This document shows positions 1 through 12,249 of a stretch of 64,000 nt of DNA, in pieces; the first letter of the stretch is position 1; the number at the start of each line of letters is the position of its first letter. Made by a program: the position numbers and the translations under genes. Location of the stretch: NCBI RefSeq assembly GCF_030272615.1, contig NC_081412.1, positions 697,607,156-697,671,155 on the forward strand, read 5' to 3'. Source of the stretch: Cryptomeria japonica (lineage: Eukaryota; Streptophyta; Pinopsida; Cupressales; Cupressaceae). The notes beneath the pieces are model-generated. The model did no database searches. It was not told where the DNA came from and saw only the letters and a program-made list of their open reading frames with translations.

Positions 1-2
1 AT

Positions 3-2867
3 AACCTTCTAAGTGTTGCCCAGCTAAATGACAGTGGCCTCACTCTGGAATTCAAGAATGGAATTTGTAGAATCAAAGGAAAAGATGGTGAATTGGTGGC
101 CACTAGCATGCAAACCAAAGGTAGCCTATTTCATCTTAATGCAAATATAAGTACATGTCTTATGGCTAAGCTTGATGATAGCTAGATATGGCATAGGAGA
201 CTCTGCCATGTAAACTTTGATAACATTGTGAAGGCTAGTAAGATCAAGGCAGTTAGAGGGTTGCCGGTGCTAAGCGAACCAGATAATACCTTATGAAGAG
301 AGTGTCAATTGGCAAAAATGTATTCCTCAACCTTTAACGGTAAATCTTTCACTATTGACAACTTGCTTGATCTTGTACATACTGATTTATGTGGTCCTAT
401 GAAAACTAGAAGTGTGCATGGTGATAGGTACTTCATCATTCTCAGTGATGACTGCTCAAGAATGATGTGGGTCACATTCTTGAAAGACAAGTCTGAAGCC
501 TTTATGAAATTCAAAGCTTTTAGAGCATTAGTGGAGAAGGAAAGCGACAAAAGGATCAAGTGTCTCAAAATTGATCAAGGAGGGGAATTCACTTTCGGTG
601 AATTCAACAAGTATTGTGAAGAATTTGGCATCAAGAGGCAACTATCTACCCCCTGGACTCCACAATAGAATGGCCTAGCAGAGAGGAATAACTGGACTAT
701 GGTTGAAGTAGCTAGAACCATGTTGATTCAAGGAGAGGTAGCTCACACCTTTTGGAGAGAAGCGGTGAGCACTGCAGTCTACACAATGAATCAGGTACTC
801 ATCAAGAAAGGTAAGGATAAAACTCCTTATGAGTACTGGACCGGTAAGACACTTGTGGTTAGCTACTTTAGAGTGTTTGGTAGCAAATGCTACATCAAGA
901 GGAGTGAACACCAAAGCAAATTTGATGCAAAATATGATGAGGGAATATTCCTAGGATATTCCACCAAGAGTAAAGCTTTCAAGTGTTATAACAATAGGAG
1001 TCAGAGAAATATGGAAAGTATCAATGTAAGAGTTGATGAATCCTCTGAGAAAACTGAGGAAACTGGTAGTGAGCAAGCTATAAATGAACCAGTTGCAACC
1101 TTCTAGGAACCGGTTGTCAGTCAACTGAGTACCAGTAATAGTGTTCCTGAACTGGTAAATGCTGATATTGATGAAGATGAGGATGAAGAGGAAAAGCAAG
1201 AAGAACCTGTTAAGACCATTCCTTGGTATGTCAAGCTGAATCATGATCCTAAACAGATCATAGGAGATAAGGATGTAGGAGTCCTTACAAGAAGAAAGAT
1301 CAGAGAAAACTCATGTATGATCTCTGAATTTGAGCCTAAATCATTCAAAGAGGCTCATAAAGATGAAGACAGGATGAAGGCAATGGAAGAGGAACTTGAC
1401 CAGATAGAGAAAAATGGTACATGGTCCTTGGTACCTAGACCGGAGCATAAAAATGTCATTGGCACCAAATGGGTATTCAGAGACAAGCTGAATGAGGATG
1501 GCACAGTGATTAGGGATAAAGCTAGATTGGTGTGCAAAGGATATGCTCAAGAAGAAAGAGAAGACTATGGAGAAAACTTTTCTCCTGTAGCCAGATTGGA
1601 AGGAGTTCGTATGCTTCTTGCATATGTAGCTTTTAAAAGGTTCAAAATATATCAAATGGATGTAAAGTCTGCATTCCTAAATGGTGTACTTGAAGAGGAG
1701 GTGTATATTGAGCAACCAGATGGGTTTGCCCTATCTGAAGATAGTGACATGGTATGTAGGATACATAAAGCATTATATGGTCTAAAGCAAGCGCCTAGGG
1801 CTTGGTATGAGCACCTACATTCCCATCTTGTGAAGATTGGATTTGAGAGAACAAGTGAAGATAGCAATATCTACTTGGAGTCTAAAGGAGATCAGATCCT
1901 GATCTATGAGGTTTTTGTTGATGAAATTATCTTTGGTGGAGATGACAAGATGAGTCATGAGTTTGCTGATGAGATGAAGAAAGAATTTGAGATGTCACTC
2001 ATAGGGGAGATTAAGTTCTTCATTGGACTACAGATCCAACAGATGAAAGATGGAATCTTTATCACTCAGTCCAAATATGTCAAAGAGGTGTTGAAGACTT
2101 TTGGCATGGAAGATAGCAAACTGGTTGGTACACCAATGGTGACCAGTTGCAAATTGTCAAAAGAGGATGATTCCACACTGGTTGATGAGAAGGAATACCG
2201 ACCAATGATTGGTAAGTTGCATTATGTAGTGCATAGCAGACCGGATATTGCACATGCAGTTGGCATTACTGCAAGGTTCCAGAAAAGTCCAAGAGAATCC
2301 CACTTGATTGCAGTCAAGCGGATTCTTAGGTATCTAAAGGGAATAGTTGACTATGGATTGTGGTACCCATACAACAATGATTTCAATTTGAAAGTGTCCA
2401 TAGATTCTGATTGGGCAGGTAATGTGGATGACTGGAAAAGCACAACCGGTGGTGCATTTTTTCTTGGTGGTAGACTGGTCTCATGGATGAGTAAAAAGTA
2501 GAGTTGTATCTCTCAGTCTACAACAGAAGTAGAGTATGTTGCAACTTTCATGAACTGCACTCAGACAATTTGGATGAAGCATGTTTTAAATGGCTTCAAA
2601 ATCCCTGTATTTGAACCGGTAAGTATATTCTGTGATAACACAAGTGCTATCAATATTTCAAAGAATCCGGTTTTACATTCTAGAACCAAGCATTTTGAGG
2701 TTAAGTATCATTTCTTGAGGGAAAAGGTTCAGAATAAAGAGATTGCACTGGAACATGTTTCCAGTAAGGAGCAGTTAGCAGACATATTCGCCAAGCGTCT
2801 TCCAAAGACTACATTTGTGCATTTAAGAGGTGAATTGGGGGTACTGCCCCTTCAGGTGGTGAACTAA
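3..2867 (+). pseudogene. pol: Copia polyprotein, integrase-RT-RNase H part, broken
   Basis: One reading frame runs the whole length but is cut by stop codons near 183, 294, 666, 1104 and 2499. Domains in order: pre-integrase with HRRLCH; integrase with HTDLCGP, IDQGGEF and NGLAERNN, giving the D, D and E positions; reverse transcriptase with [12 protein letters not shown] and [11 protein letters not shown]; RNase H with [10 protein letters not shown] and the C-terminal ADIF tail. The polymerase box at 1914-1925 reads FVDE where the family has YVDD or FVDD, so the second catalytic Asp is replaced. The stops at 183, 666 and 2499 sit at Trp, Gln and Gln positions of the family. The protein would have copied and integrated the element in virus-like particles; this copy cannot do so. 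Confidence 0.93.
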
Positions 2868-2985
2868 AAGTATTTGTTCCACATTAGTGAGGTATTGTAT
2901 AGTCAAATTTTTGTTGATTGATGTGTTGAAGGATGCTACTCCTTAGGGGGAGCAGCATAATAGAACAGGGATGCTTGTGCCTCCA

Positions 2986-3109
2986 TTGTGGCATTGTTGT
3001 CAAAGTGGGGCAAGGAGTGAAGCGGAAAAGATATCTGCAGAAAATGGGGGAGAAGATGTGAAGCAGAGAGATATCTTTGTATATTGCCATCAATTCCAAA
3101 GGGGGAGAT
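2986..3109 (+). other. Polypurine tract region of element A
   Basis: Two blocks precede the 3' LTR. The first, at 2986-3010, reads TGGCATTGTTGTCAAAG followed by a G run. The second, at 3083-3109, reads TTGCCATCAATTCCAAA followed by GGGGGAGAT and abuts the LTR, as expected for the plus-strand primer site. The two blocks are near reverse complements of each other. Confidence 0.8.
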
Positions 3110-4676
3110 TGTTGGCATTATGTGAACCAATATAAGGACATAATGATATTGTATGTTGTCATTGATGTCAATATATGATATGAAGTGAACTGGCATATGT
3201 GATATGTGAGAAGAGAGAACCGACATATGTGTGAACCAGTATATATGCCAAAGTGAAGCGGTATATTTGTTCAAGATGAACCGACACATGGAAGCATTGT
3301 GTGACTACTGGTTGGTAGGTAGTTTCCACTTTAGGATTTCCGGTTGGAGTACCTCAAGCCTGTGTGACTCAATCGGTGGTCTTTGTATGATGAGTTAGCA
3401 ATATAATGGAGAATAGGTTGAGTTGCCACGTAAGCTCTGTGCGCGTGAAGGATCTTGCATGAAGAAGACTATTCCTATCTACCTCGGGACTGTGAGAAAT
3501 TTGTCAAATGGTGATAATGTGTGATGGGTTATCAGCCGCCATGAAATCGGCAGATAATGGATGATGGAGAATGTATTGAGATCGATTCAAGATTGTTTCA
3601 TTTAATGTAGTATGATTCAACAATCAGGATTGAACCGCCTGAATTGCTTAACCTAACAGGTTTAGGGTTTAGGGTTTTTGCTACCTACCTATATGTTTCG
3701 TATAAAGTTGATGCTGTGTTTCTTTCTAAGGTTGTTGGTAAAAGTTGTGAGTGTGTATCCAAGGAAAGTGATACATGATTCTTGCCAAACCAAAGGAGAG
3801 CAGAGATACCTACAAAGTGAATGTGCAGAAGGTGAAGAGGAGCCAAAACAGATCTGCATTAACATTGAGTGTTGTTACCAGATCATTGTAATTCCTATTG
3901 ATCTCTAACCACTTCAACAGTTGTGAAATCCCTTAACAGGGTAGCCTTAACTGGCTTGATACAAATCCCTTAATAGGGTACCTTTAACTGGCTTGATTCA
4001 AATCCCTTAACCAGGTAACTTGAAGTTAATGAGTTCTGAGAAGCTATAGAGCTCTGGAGATCTTTTAGCTATTGAGTTCTTGAAATCCTCTAACAAGGTA
4101 ACCCCAACCAGGTATTGTAGCCATCCCTTAACCGGGTGATCCCTAACAGGATCGGTTCCTAGCAGAACTTATTGTAATGTCTTTAACTGAACAAGGCTCC
4201 TAACAGAGCGGACTTCTAAAGAGTTCAAAAGCAGATTGTGGGTATTCATCCCCACCATGGTTTTTCCCAGTTGGGTTTCCACATGGAAAATATGTGTGTC
4301 ATGTGTGATGCTTTTGTCTTGTGATGCTTTGTTATTACCTGTTGAACATATGATGGTTCCGTGTTTTATGCCTGTCTATAAAACATACTGAACTAACTGT
4401 TGTGAAGATCAGATGATAGTTTACCTATTCATGCATGAGGGTGTAATGGTACTATAGTATTGAGCTAAGAGGAAAGCTCAGTGAGTGACCGGTTTATAAT
4501 TGTTTTAGTTATTTTGGGTCTTACTGGTTGCACTCTATTCTAGCCAGTATCACCGCTTGCCAGTCATTTGGAGTATTTGCTGTCAAACTAGTTTTGGACT
4601 GTATTTTTGTTTGTACTAATTCACCCCCCCCCTCTCAGTAATGGTTTGGTACTATTGGTTCATGATTGAGTTATCA
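3110..4676 (+). repeat. 3' LTR of element A
   Basis: This 1,567-bp LTR begins TGTTGGCATTATG and ends GAGTTATCA. It matches both LTRs of B and, with more change, the LTR of I. Inside are a U3 block TTGTCATTGATGTCAA at 3156-3171, an array of mini-hairpins from 3930 to 4208 (for example GATCC-CTAACA-GGATC at 4138-4153), a block around 4250-4300 with GTGG/ATGG, TTTTTCCC and GGGTTTCCAC, and a C-tract hairpin at 4613-4640. No ORF of interest is present. Confidence 0.92.
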
Positions 4677-6162
4677 ATACATCCCCAGATGACAATTTAG
4701 ACAGGCTCATATGACAAACTAGAAATCTCTCACGACAAAGGCATAAACTTGTACGAGCTTTCTCATAGAACCAGTCAGCAAAAGATAACACAAAATCCTC
4801 TACTAAACTGACTTGTATGACAATTCTCAATGGACCAGATGATAAACTAGATTTCTCGTATAATAAAATAGAAAGCTCATACAACTTAGGACATAACAAT
4901 GACAAAATTTTGTTTGGACATATTTTTGATCAACAAAGTTTGATGTTTTGCTTTTGTTTTCCATTTTTTTAGATGTCTGATTTTCTACTTTAGGGATGAA
5001 GACACAACAAACATATGATATGATAAGTGACCTCAAGCACAATACACTAAATCCTAAGAAAGTTGGTTGAGAGAGAAAACCTTTGCTTGCAAACTTAGGT
5101 ACACATCCAATAGATAATTAGAATACAATTGTTGAGTCTCACGCAATGGATTCTCAATGCCATATTATCCAACTCCAAATGCTAATGGGGGCATGATATG
5201 GAAAGTGTCTTGGGAGAGTTACTATCTTTCTTACACAAAGATTATCCCCCTTTCGGAAAAGAATCGGGTAGCCTCTATCTTAGGGTTCGTAGTAAGGGTT
5301 TTTGATTGAAATTACCCCTTGTAGTCATGCAAGTGCGATTGAGGCCTATAGCACTACAAGGTACCCAAACAAGAAGTAGTCACGCAAGTGTGATTGAGAC
5401 CGTGAGGCCCTACTAAATGTATGATATGAGAGATCTCAAAAGAGAAAACTCAAATAATCCTATCCTCTGACACTTTAATCCCAAGAGGCCTATTTTTTAG
5501 AGTGAGTCAGAAAGATTAGGTCTAGCTATACTCACTTGGGTCGTTCTCACAGGGTGATTATTTTTTCCCACTATGACAGGCTTGCTAAAGGTAATCAAAT
5601 CTCAAACATAGAAGTGCTTCAAGGGTCAGGATTTCTAATTGTCCAAATGGACAAGAGCATACTCTCCTACCTTTTAGACAACTTCTCAAACATAGAAAAC
5701 ATGATGTTCATTTACCATTAGCAAAATAAGTGTGCCTAGAAAACTTAAAGAAGACACAAAGATTGGTTGAGTTCTCCCTTAGGTAACCTGGAAAATAGAT
5801 ACATTAGTAGTCATGTTGTTTTGATGAAATGAAGCTTTGACAAGCGTAATCTTCATAAATTGTTCTACAAAAACCAGTTAGGCTTCTAGAAAATTTCACA
5901 AATAGACCATGGTTAGCATTAGTAATAGCCAAATTGAAGCATGAAAACCCTAAAATGTAATCTGTTTTGAAAACATAGATTAAAAATTTCGTACGAGTAT
6001 TATCACCTGCTCATATGGGTATTCTCACCTTCTCGTACGAGTACACAAAGTAACTTGTACGATACTGCAAATGAACTCGTACGAGATTCTGAATCAGACC
6101 CAACCAAAAACTTGCTAGATTGAAAATTTGATGATGCTAACAGGCTAAAAATGAGATTTCGA
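4677..6162 (-). other. Non-coding leader of a minus-strand gypsy-type element
   Basis: No gene is recognisable here. The stretch lies on the internal side of the primer site at 6163-6183, so it should be the 5' leader of the same minus-strand element. It holds scattered copies of the palindrome TCGTACGA and its variants, mainly 5985-6090 (also CTTGTACGAG near 4750), and two related phrases with GCAAGTG(C/T)GATTGAG near 5330 and 5380. The similar arrangement at 53572-55361 supports a shared type. The boundary with A at 4676 is the LTR end of A. Confidence 0.4.
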
Positions 6163-6183
6163 GCCCCACGGTGGGTGCCAAAA
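6163..6183 (-). other. Primer-binding site of gypsy-type element
   Basis: On the minus strand this reads TTTTGGCACCCACCGTGGGGC, directly next to an LTR end (CA at 6184-6185 on the minus strand). A TGGC(A/G)CCCACCGTGGGGC site is typical of plant Ty3/gypsy elements and differs from the Met-tRNA site used by the copia-like elements in this window. Confidence 0.7.
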
Positions 6184-7358
6184 TGTTGTGCCAGTGAAGT
6201 GTGGTACCTGCAGCTGCAACATAAACACTCAATAGATCGTTACAAGAATGGTTAGAAAATTAAAAGCAAATGAAATATAAACCATGACAAATCGACCTAT
6301 CACCTCCTAAGAGATGCGAGTGTGGATTTGCTATCAGATCTAGATAAGCAATCCTAGTGACTTGACTACACCTAGACAGAGGATTTGAAATGATGATGAT
6401 ATGAAAACTAGATGAGATTTATTATGCTAGATTGATCCAAGAGTATAATTAGGCTAATGATATGCATGATTAAGCTATGGTGATGCAATTAAGCTAGAAA
6501 AGAGATTGATTAAGCTACATGATTCAACAATTATGCTATGAAATAATCAAATTAAACTAGATCTAAGATGCAATTGCCTATAATAACAATGCTCAAATGA
6601 TATGCTAGAATGGACATGCCTATAGTAACAATGCCTAGATTTATAATGAGATGGGATCCTTTGTGCTCCAAAATGGAGGATATTTATAGGATTTCCAAGG
6701 CTAGGGGTGGGGTGGTAGGAATCAATAGTCAAGATTGAGTTTGAATATATCAAGGGTGAAATTGGAGGAGGCTGGAGAAGAGGTTGGAGGAAGGGACACT
6801 TCTCATCTCTATGGTGACAAGTGTCAAGGATCCTTTCTCATAAGAGGGCAAGTGTCCAAGAGAAGAGACATGTGGCCAAAGTGCCATGTGTCTCAAGGGG
6901 AGAATATCCACACCATAGGAGGTTAGGATAAGGATGTTAGAATGTGCAAGATAGGATAGGGTTATTTAAACCCAAGGTTAGGTGGAATGGGTTAGGTTAG
7001 AGGGATGGTTAGGTTAGGTGGTTAGAAGTTAGGAGGCATGTGGGTAATTTGAATTTAAAAATTCAAATAATAGGAAAAGACTAATTAATTTTCAACAAGT
7101 TATAAACTGATTTGTTTTAATTAATTAGGGGATTAGAAGAATTGAGTGAATGGGGGGAGGAATAATTGATTTGAATTAATTAATCAAAGGGGACTTATTG
7201 AAATGAACCTATTAAATAAATCCTTAGATTTATTAATAAGTAGATGAAAGGGAGAATTTAGTCAAATTGCTAATGAATTCAATTAAATTAGGAAGGGGGA
7301 TTAATTAAATAATTGCTTATTTAATTAAATATCTTCAGACCTTTTTAAGGTGTGTACA
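6184..7358 (-). repeat. LTR of a minus-strand gypsy-type element
   Basis: The inner end (TG on the plus strand at 6184) is fixed by the adjoining primer site; the outer end near 7358 (TGTGTACA) is a best guess. On the minus strand a good TATA box, CCTATAAATA, lies at 6681-6690, as expected for a promoter in the LTR. The outer 350 bases are rich in AATTAATTAA, like the solo LTR at 37535 and the LTR-like block at 55362. No partner LTR is present in the window, so it may be half of an element cut by later events. Confidence 0.55.
6681..6690 (-). promoter_or_regulatory. TATA box of the minus-strand LTR
   Basis: The minus strand reads CCTATAAATA, a strong match to plant TATA boxes, inside an LTR and about 500 bases from the primer site on the correct side. 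Confidence 0.5.
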
Positions 7359-8956
7359 CTACCAAAGAAAACACATAAATAAATCTTCACAAAGTCAAAA
7401 CAAAAAACTTATAAATAATCATACCTAAATGAGCAGCTTAAACAAGCTTTAAAATTGAACTTAGTATCTTGATAAGTTTTGAAGAGAAAGATAGCAATTT
7501 AAAGAAGATTTCCACATCATTTCTTAAATTCATTAAAGTCTATGTTGGATCTCTTTTATTTTTCATTTTCAGTTTTCATTTTTCTTGGTCTCACAAGCCT
7601 ATTCCAAGTTGAGGAGCTGAGTTATCTTTTATCATTTGTGTAAGTATTGTCTTTTGAGTCTTTATCTACTCTTAGGTTTGTGTACTCCACTTTTAATATA
7701 TTCTTTTGGGATCACAAATTTTTGGAGATCTAGCTCAACTTTGATTAGTTTTAGCTTTGAAGAAACAAGTATATTTTATCAAATCAAAGTATCCAATATT
7801 ATTCAAGGTATTACATCTTACACATGACAACTACAAGAACACATTATAAGAAAAATATGAAGTAAATTCAAAATAAATTATTGAATTTCTTGAAATTAAA
7901 TCCTCCCTAGAGGAATCTCAAAATGTTCCATCTTCATATTCAAAGGTTCCTCCTATTGTAGAAGATCTTGACAAAATCCCTACACTGGATGACATACAAT
8001 AATTTGACCAAGATCCTAAATGGATGAAAGTTGTAGAAATGGACTTAAATCCTAATTACTAATTTTAGTTGCTAGCTCAAAAGGCTACCAAGGCTCCCAG
8101 TGACTTTATCATTACCACTAAAAAATAATTAAATATAATAGATTTTACTACAACTAGACAAACAAATATAGGTAGTGTATCCATCCAATGCATACCATTT
8201 TATGAGATATAGACTCCACCATATATCACCTCTAAAGTTTAATGAAATTCATATTGAGAGACACATGATTAATTCACATCTGATCTATCTCCTCCTATTG
8301 CACCTTCTATACCCATCTCCAACACTAGTGTGCCAAACATGTCCCTTCCACCAAATCTTTCCCAAGTAGGTCATGTAGCATCATTTCTTTGATACTTATC
8401 AACCACACACCATCCAACATCCCAAATAATTTCAATCTTACCCCTTCATTCCACTTACCAACAAACTCAACCAATGGTATCCCATGACTATACTTATCAC
8501 CAAAACTACATTGCACAAATTCACCTACCTATAACCACATATACCACTAGGTCAACCACTTAGTTCTACATATATTCCCCCAAGCCACATTTATTAATTT
8601 TTAATATTTAAAATATACTAAGATTTTAGATTCTAATTAAGTAATGCATACAATCAAATTAACATCTAATGTACTAGACAGACAATAGATGATAGAAAAT
8701 AATTGCCTAAAAAATGACAAGGAAAAGAGAACGGTAAAATTACAACAAAAAATTGAATGACAATAAAAATAATAAGAGGCCAATTAAATTAAAAGAGTTC
8801 AAGAAATTAAAAAAAAAAAATCAAAGACCTAAATAAAAGAAAAAAAAAACAATAGAAGCTAAGAAAAATAGTTACTATGTTGCCTTCTTTGTCAATCTTG
8901 ATTTTACTCATTTTCATTTTATATTTTATTTATTAAATAATTACATCTCATGTATG
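7359..8956. other. Flank of element H with a decayed Pro-rich ORF
   Basis: Mostly AT-rich non-coding sequence. From about 7862 to 8560 one plus-strand frame gives a repeatedly interrupted Pro/Ser-rich reading with phrases such as VPPIVEDLDKIPTLDDIQ and PPIAPSIPISNTSVPNMSLP. It may be a worn structural-protein gene of another retroelement, but no family motif is visible. Poly-A-rich runs follow at 8810-8850. Element H begins at 8957. Confidence 0.35.
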
Positions 8957-9297
8957 TGTTGGTGAGAGACACTGTATTGGTTGCATTTAGTGCATGATGA
9001 ATGTTTTTGGGTTGTCATTGATGGCAAATCAGATAAAATATCACATCCAATATATGCAAAATTGTTCAACTAGAAGTTTGATATTCATTTTTGCTTAAGT
9101 CTAGAAGGTGGAATACAAAGTATGGGTACATTGAGAAGATCTCCATTTTGGTTGCATAATTTTGATTGTAGTGAAAGAGTTATATGGTTAGATGTTTGAG
9201 ATAACTTGATTCGCAATCCTAGTCTCTAGTATTGAATCTTGTGCAATATTGAAGATCCAGTATAGGGTAATTTAGGAAGAACAAAGTTACTTTGGCA
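8957..9297 (+). repeat. 5' LTR of H, first part (split by G)
   Basis: It matches 40433-40780 of the 3' LTR, including the U3 block TTGTCATTGATGGCAA at 9012-9027. Element G is inserted after position 9297, and the LTR resumes at 16831. Confidence 0.9.
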
Positions 9298-10455
9298 TGT
9301 TGACTTGATGATGATTCTTATATTTGATGACTTTATATGTTGTCATTGATGGCACACATATGTTCTAATTGTCATAGTCATCTTAGAATACCAGTTAAGG
9401 TAAACCGATATTGTTGAGTTATTGTATTGTATAGCCGGTATCATATGTATGAAGAAGTCTAACTGGTATGAAGAGGTCTAAACTAGTATATGTAGATAAC
9501 CAGTATATGTAGTCAAGTCAATCGGTTTCGATAAGTTCCCAGTTACTAGTTTTAAATGTAGTAGATAAAGTCAAGTAGGCATGTGGAGACAATCATCCAG
9601 TATGAATTCAAGTGAATCAGTCTGTGAGTTTGAAGTGGTCAACACTTAAGTGGTATCGGTGTTCTAACTGGTTTTCCATTTTATGTGATGAGTTATCATT
9701 GATTGTGATGTGTTACCATCAAGTAACACTATGGCAGTGATTTGTGTCATGTTAAGGAAGATTGTCCAGATTCATTGAACCTAGGAAATTGTGTCAAGGT
9801 TTAGGAGCTGACATGAAATCTAATATCTATAAAAAGACATTGTAATGAGATATTTGATATAGAAGATACAAATTATGTTATGAGTTGGAGTTGATGTGAT
9901 TTGTTGGAATTGCAGAGTATGTCGATGATGTAGTAATGAATGTGTAGAAAAGGATCCAAACCAACAGAAGGTGCTATTCTTAGATCATTCCCATTGTTGT
10001 TCTCTAATAGCTACATCAATAAAATCCCTTAACTAGGTAAGCTCTAACAAGCTTCATTGTAGAAATCCTCTAACAAGGTGATTCATTAACTTGGATCTAA
10101 ATCCTCAACTGAGGTATCTTTAACTAGGTATAACTCCTAATAGGGCTTGATATCTCTAACAAGATTTTCTCCTAATAGAGCATTTGTAGACTTTAACCGG
10201 TTAGTTATCTATTTCTGCAAATAGTTAACTTGTGAGTTCCATCTCACCGTGGTTTTTCCTAGTTGGGTTTTCCACATATAAATATTTGTGTTATGGTGAA
10301 TGTTTTTCTTATGGTGAATGCTTTTATAACACTTTGGATTATATGCAGATTCATTGGTAAACCAGTTAAATATTTTTACCGGTTTGTAGTTAAAGTGTTA
10401 CTATTTTTTCTTTCACTGATTCACCCCCGCCTCTCAGCGCTTTATAAGTTTATCA
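9298..10455 (+). repeat. 5' LTR of element G
   Basis: 1,158 bp, starting TGTTGAC and ending TTTATCA just before the primer site. It carries U3 block TTGTCATTGATGGCA at 9340-9354, a TATA box CTATAAAAAG at 9827-9836, mini-hairpins such as AAGCT-CTAACA-AGCTT at 10039-10054 and ATCT-CTAACA-AGAT at 10152-10165, and a C-tract hairpin at 10414-10439. Confidence 0.92.
9827..9836 (+). promoter_or_regulatory. TATA box in the 5' LTR of G
   Basis: CTATAAAAAG lies about 530 bases inside the LTR, and the 3' LTR keeps CTATAAAAGG at the same place (16200-16209). Conservation between the LTRs and the match to plant TATA boxes support a promoter that starts transcription at the R region. Confidence 0.55.
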
Positions 10456-10470
10456 ATTGGTATCAGAGCC
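10456..10470 (+). other. Primer-binding site of G
   Basis: ATTGGTATCAGAGCC abuts the 5' LTR. TGGTATCAGAGC is complementary to the 3' end of initiator-Met tRNA, the usual primer of plant Ty1/copia elements. Confidence 0.9.
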
Positions 10471-10517
10471 TAACTTCCTCAAGGCTTAACTGCTTGGAAG
10501 GAAACCCTAAAACCATT

Positions 10518-11943
10518 ATGGGGGATATGAGGTATAGAGAGATGGCTAGAGAACTTGCTGAAACTATGGATGAGCTAGAAACTCCGAGAGGCAAATTATT
10601 AGAGATCTCTGACAGTAGCTCTTCAGATGAGGCAAACATTGATGCACTAGTTGAAGAAGTGGAGACACTAAATGGTGAGAAACTTAACCTAAGGAGAGAA
10701 CTTGAATCCCTTACAATTCGTATGAGTCAAGAACTTGAAGCTAGGAGGGAAGCTGAAGACCAGATCAAAGATAAGGAGCATGAAATCTTTAAGATCAAGT
10801 AGGAGAATGCAACTCTTTATGAACATTGGCATGAGGAGAAAGAAGAAAAAGAAGCATTACAATCAGATATTGAATTGGCAATGTCTCTTAGAGAGACCTT
10901 GATTTAAAGGAATGAAGATCTTACAAAGGAACTTGCTAAGGCCAATGAGAAGCTTGATAAATTCAACAAGAGCTCCTCTATGCTAGATGAATAGATCCAA
11001 TCTCAAAGGATGAAAGTTGATACATTTGGGATAGGATATAAAGTATCTGAGAAGGGTGAACCTTCCGGTACCAAGAGCGACATGCATGAAGGTAAAACTG
11101 CCCCTAAGGATAAGAAGCCTACCGGTAAGAAATCTTACAAAACTGTTTGCTTTAACCGTCATAAACCAAGACACACTGCTAATGTTTGTAAAAGTAGATC
11201 TAATGCTAATATTGGTTATAGACCTAATACTAGTTATGTGCCTAGAAGATTTGAAGGTTATTGTTATACATGCAACATGTATGGGCATAGATCAGTTGAG
11301 TGTAGATATGGAGAAAACAATCCTGCACCTCACATGAGTCCAAGATCTATTGGTGATTGGAGAAGGAATATCACTGATTGGAGGAACACAAATTGGCAAA
11401 GACCCTATGTTAACCGGTCTAGTCCTTATGAGATGGAAAATAGTGTCAATGTGACTTTCTCAATTTGAAACAACTTTGGACATGAGGCTATGAAATATAG
11501 AAGAAGAATAGGTAGGGGCAATGCAGGACCTTGGAAAGCATCTAGAATGGTTTGCTATCACTATCATAAATCAGGACACATTGCCAAGTTTTGCAGAACA
11601 AAGAAGAACCAACCGGTGAATCATTTTGTAGACCGGAAAGGAAATTAGAAGGTTGATATTGAAGAAACCAGAATCGAGATGAATAGGATCTGGAAGAAGA
11701 AAAGTGATGACAAAGCATCAGAAGAACCAAATACTTCACCTAGGGTGGAGAATCCCAAACTAGCTTCTCAACAATCTTAGGGGGAACATATCGGTAAATC
11801 CATTTTTGGACCCCTTGATGAAAGTATGGTAAGTAAATTTTGCATTTTGAGTTATGAGAATTTTGATATTACTATCAATCGATTTTCTAAGGATTATCAA
11901 TTGGTTAATATACCTATTAGTAAAGGAAAATATGTCAAGTGGT
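10518..11943 (+). pseudogene. G ORF1: Gag-like protein, coiled coil plus zinc knuckles, broken
   Basis: The frame opens with ATG at 10518, 48 bases past the primer site, and runs to 11943 with internal stops at about 10800, 10905, 10992, 11466 and 11646. The N-terminal half is a charged coiled coil rich in Glu and Lys. A copia-Gag-like phrase (LDE, then SQRMKVDTFGIGY) follows near 10985-11040. Four knuckle positions can be traced: a worn first one (CFNRHKPRHTANVC), an intact CYTCNMYGHRSVEC, a damaged NNFGHEAM one and CYHYHKSGHIAKFC with one Cys lost. Gag proteins package element RNA and form particles; four knuckles is unusual, as element B has a single one. H and D carry the same gene. Confidence 0.8.
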
Positions 11944-12249
11944 AATTAGGGGTTTTTACTCTATCGGTAATGCAATAAATGCAGTAGGTAATGTTAATAA
12001 AATGCAGTTTCGCTAAGTCATTTTTACCCTATTGCATTCGAAGAGCATTTTGTGAGAAATTGTAGAGAGAAACAGTTCATTCCTAGCAGATTGTGAATGG
12101 ATTTATACAATGGAGTGAGAAGTTGGATCGGATTTGAAGAAAATTAAAGAGAATCGAGTGTGCAAGCAAGTGAGAAACTGGAAACCCTAGCAGCACAAAG
12201 GAAACAAGGTATTTGGTCAATCTTCTCTCTTGAATCAAAGTTATTTGGA

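Larger units (their letters stand above)
1..4676 (+). mobile_element. Element A: Ty1/copia retrotransposon, 3' part
   Basis: The window opens inside this element, so its 5' LTR, gag and protease are missing. Visible parts are the pre-integrase region, integrase, reverse transcriptase, RNase H, polypurine tract and a complete 3' LTR that starts TG at 3110 and ends CA at 4676. It is closely similar to element B and more distantly to element I, so the three form one family. The five bases after the LTR are ATACA, but the matching duplication lies outside the window. The sequence to the right looks like the leader of a minus-strand gypsy-type element, which A seems to have entered. Confidence 0.93.

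Noticed and set aside
3678-3908. Small ORF in the LTR of A, repeated at 18725-18955 in B
   Set aside because: It is open in these LTR copies but shifts or has stops in the others (24546-24906, and I), so coding is not supported.
8810-8860. Poly-A run as the tail of a LINE or SINE
   Set aside because: No target duplication, promoter boxes or reverse transcriptase next to it; several A runs are scattered in the same AT-rich flank.
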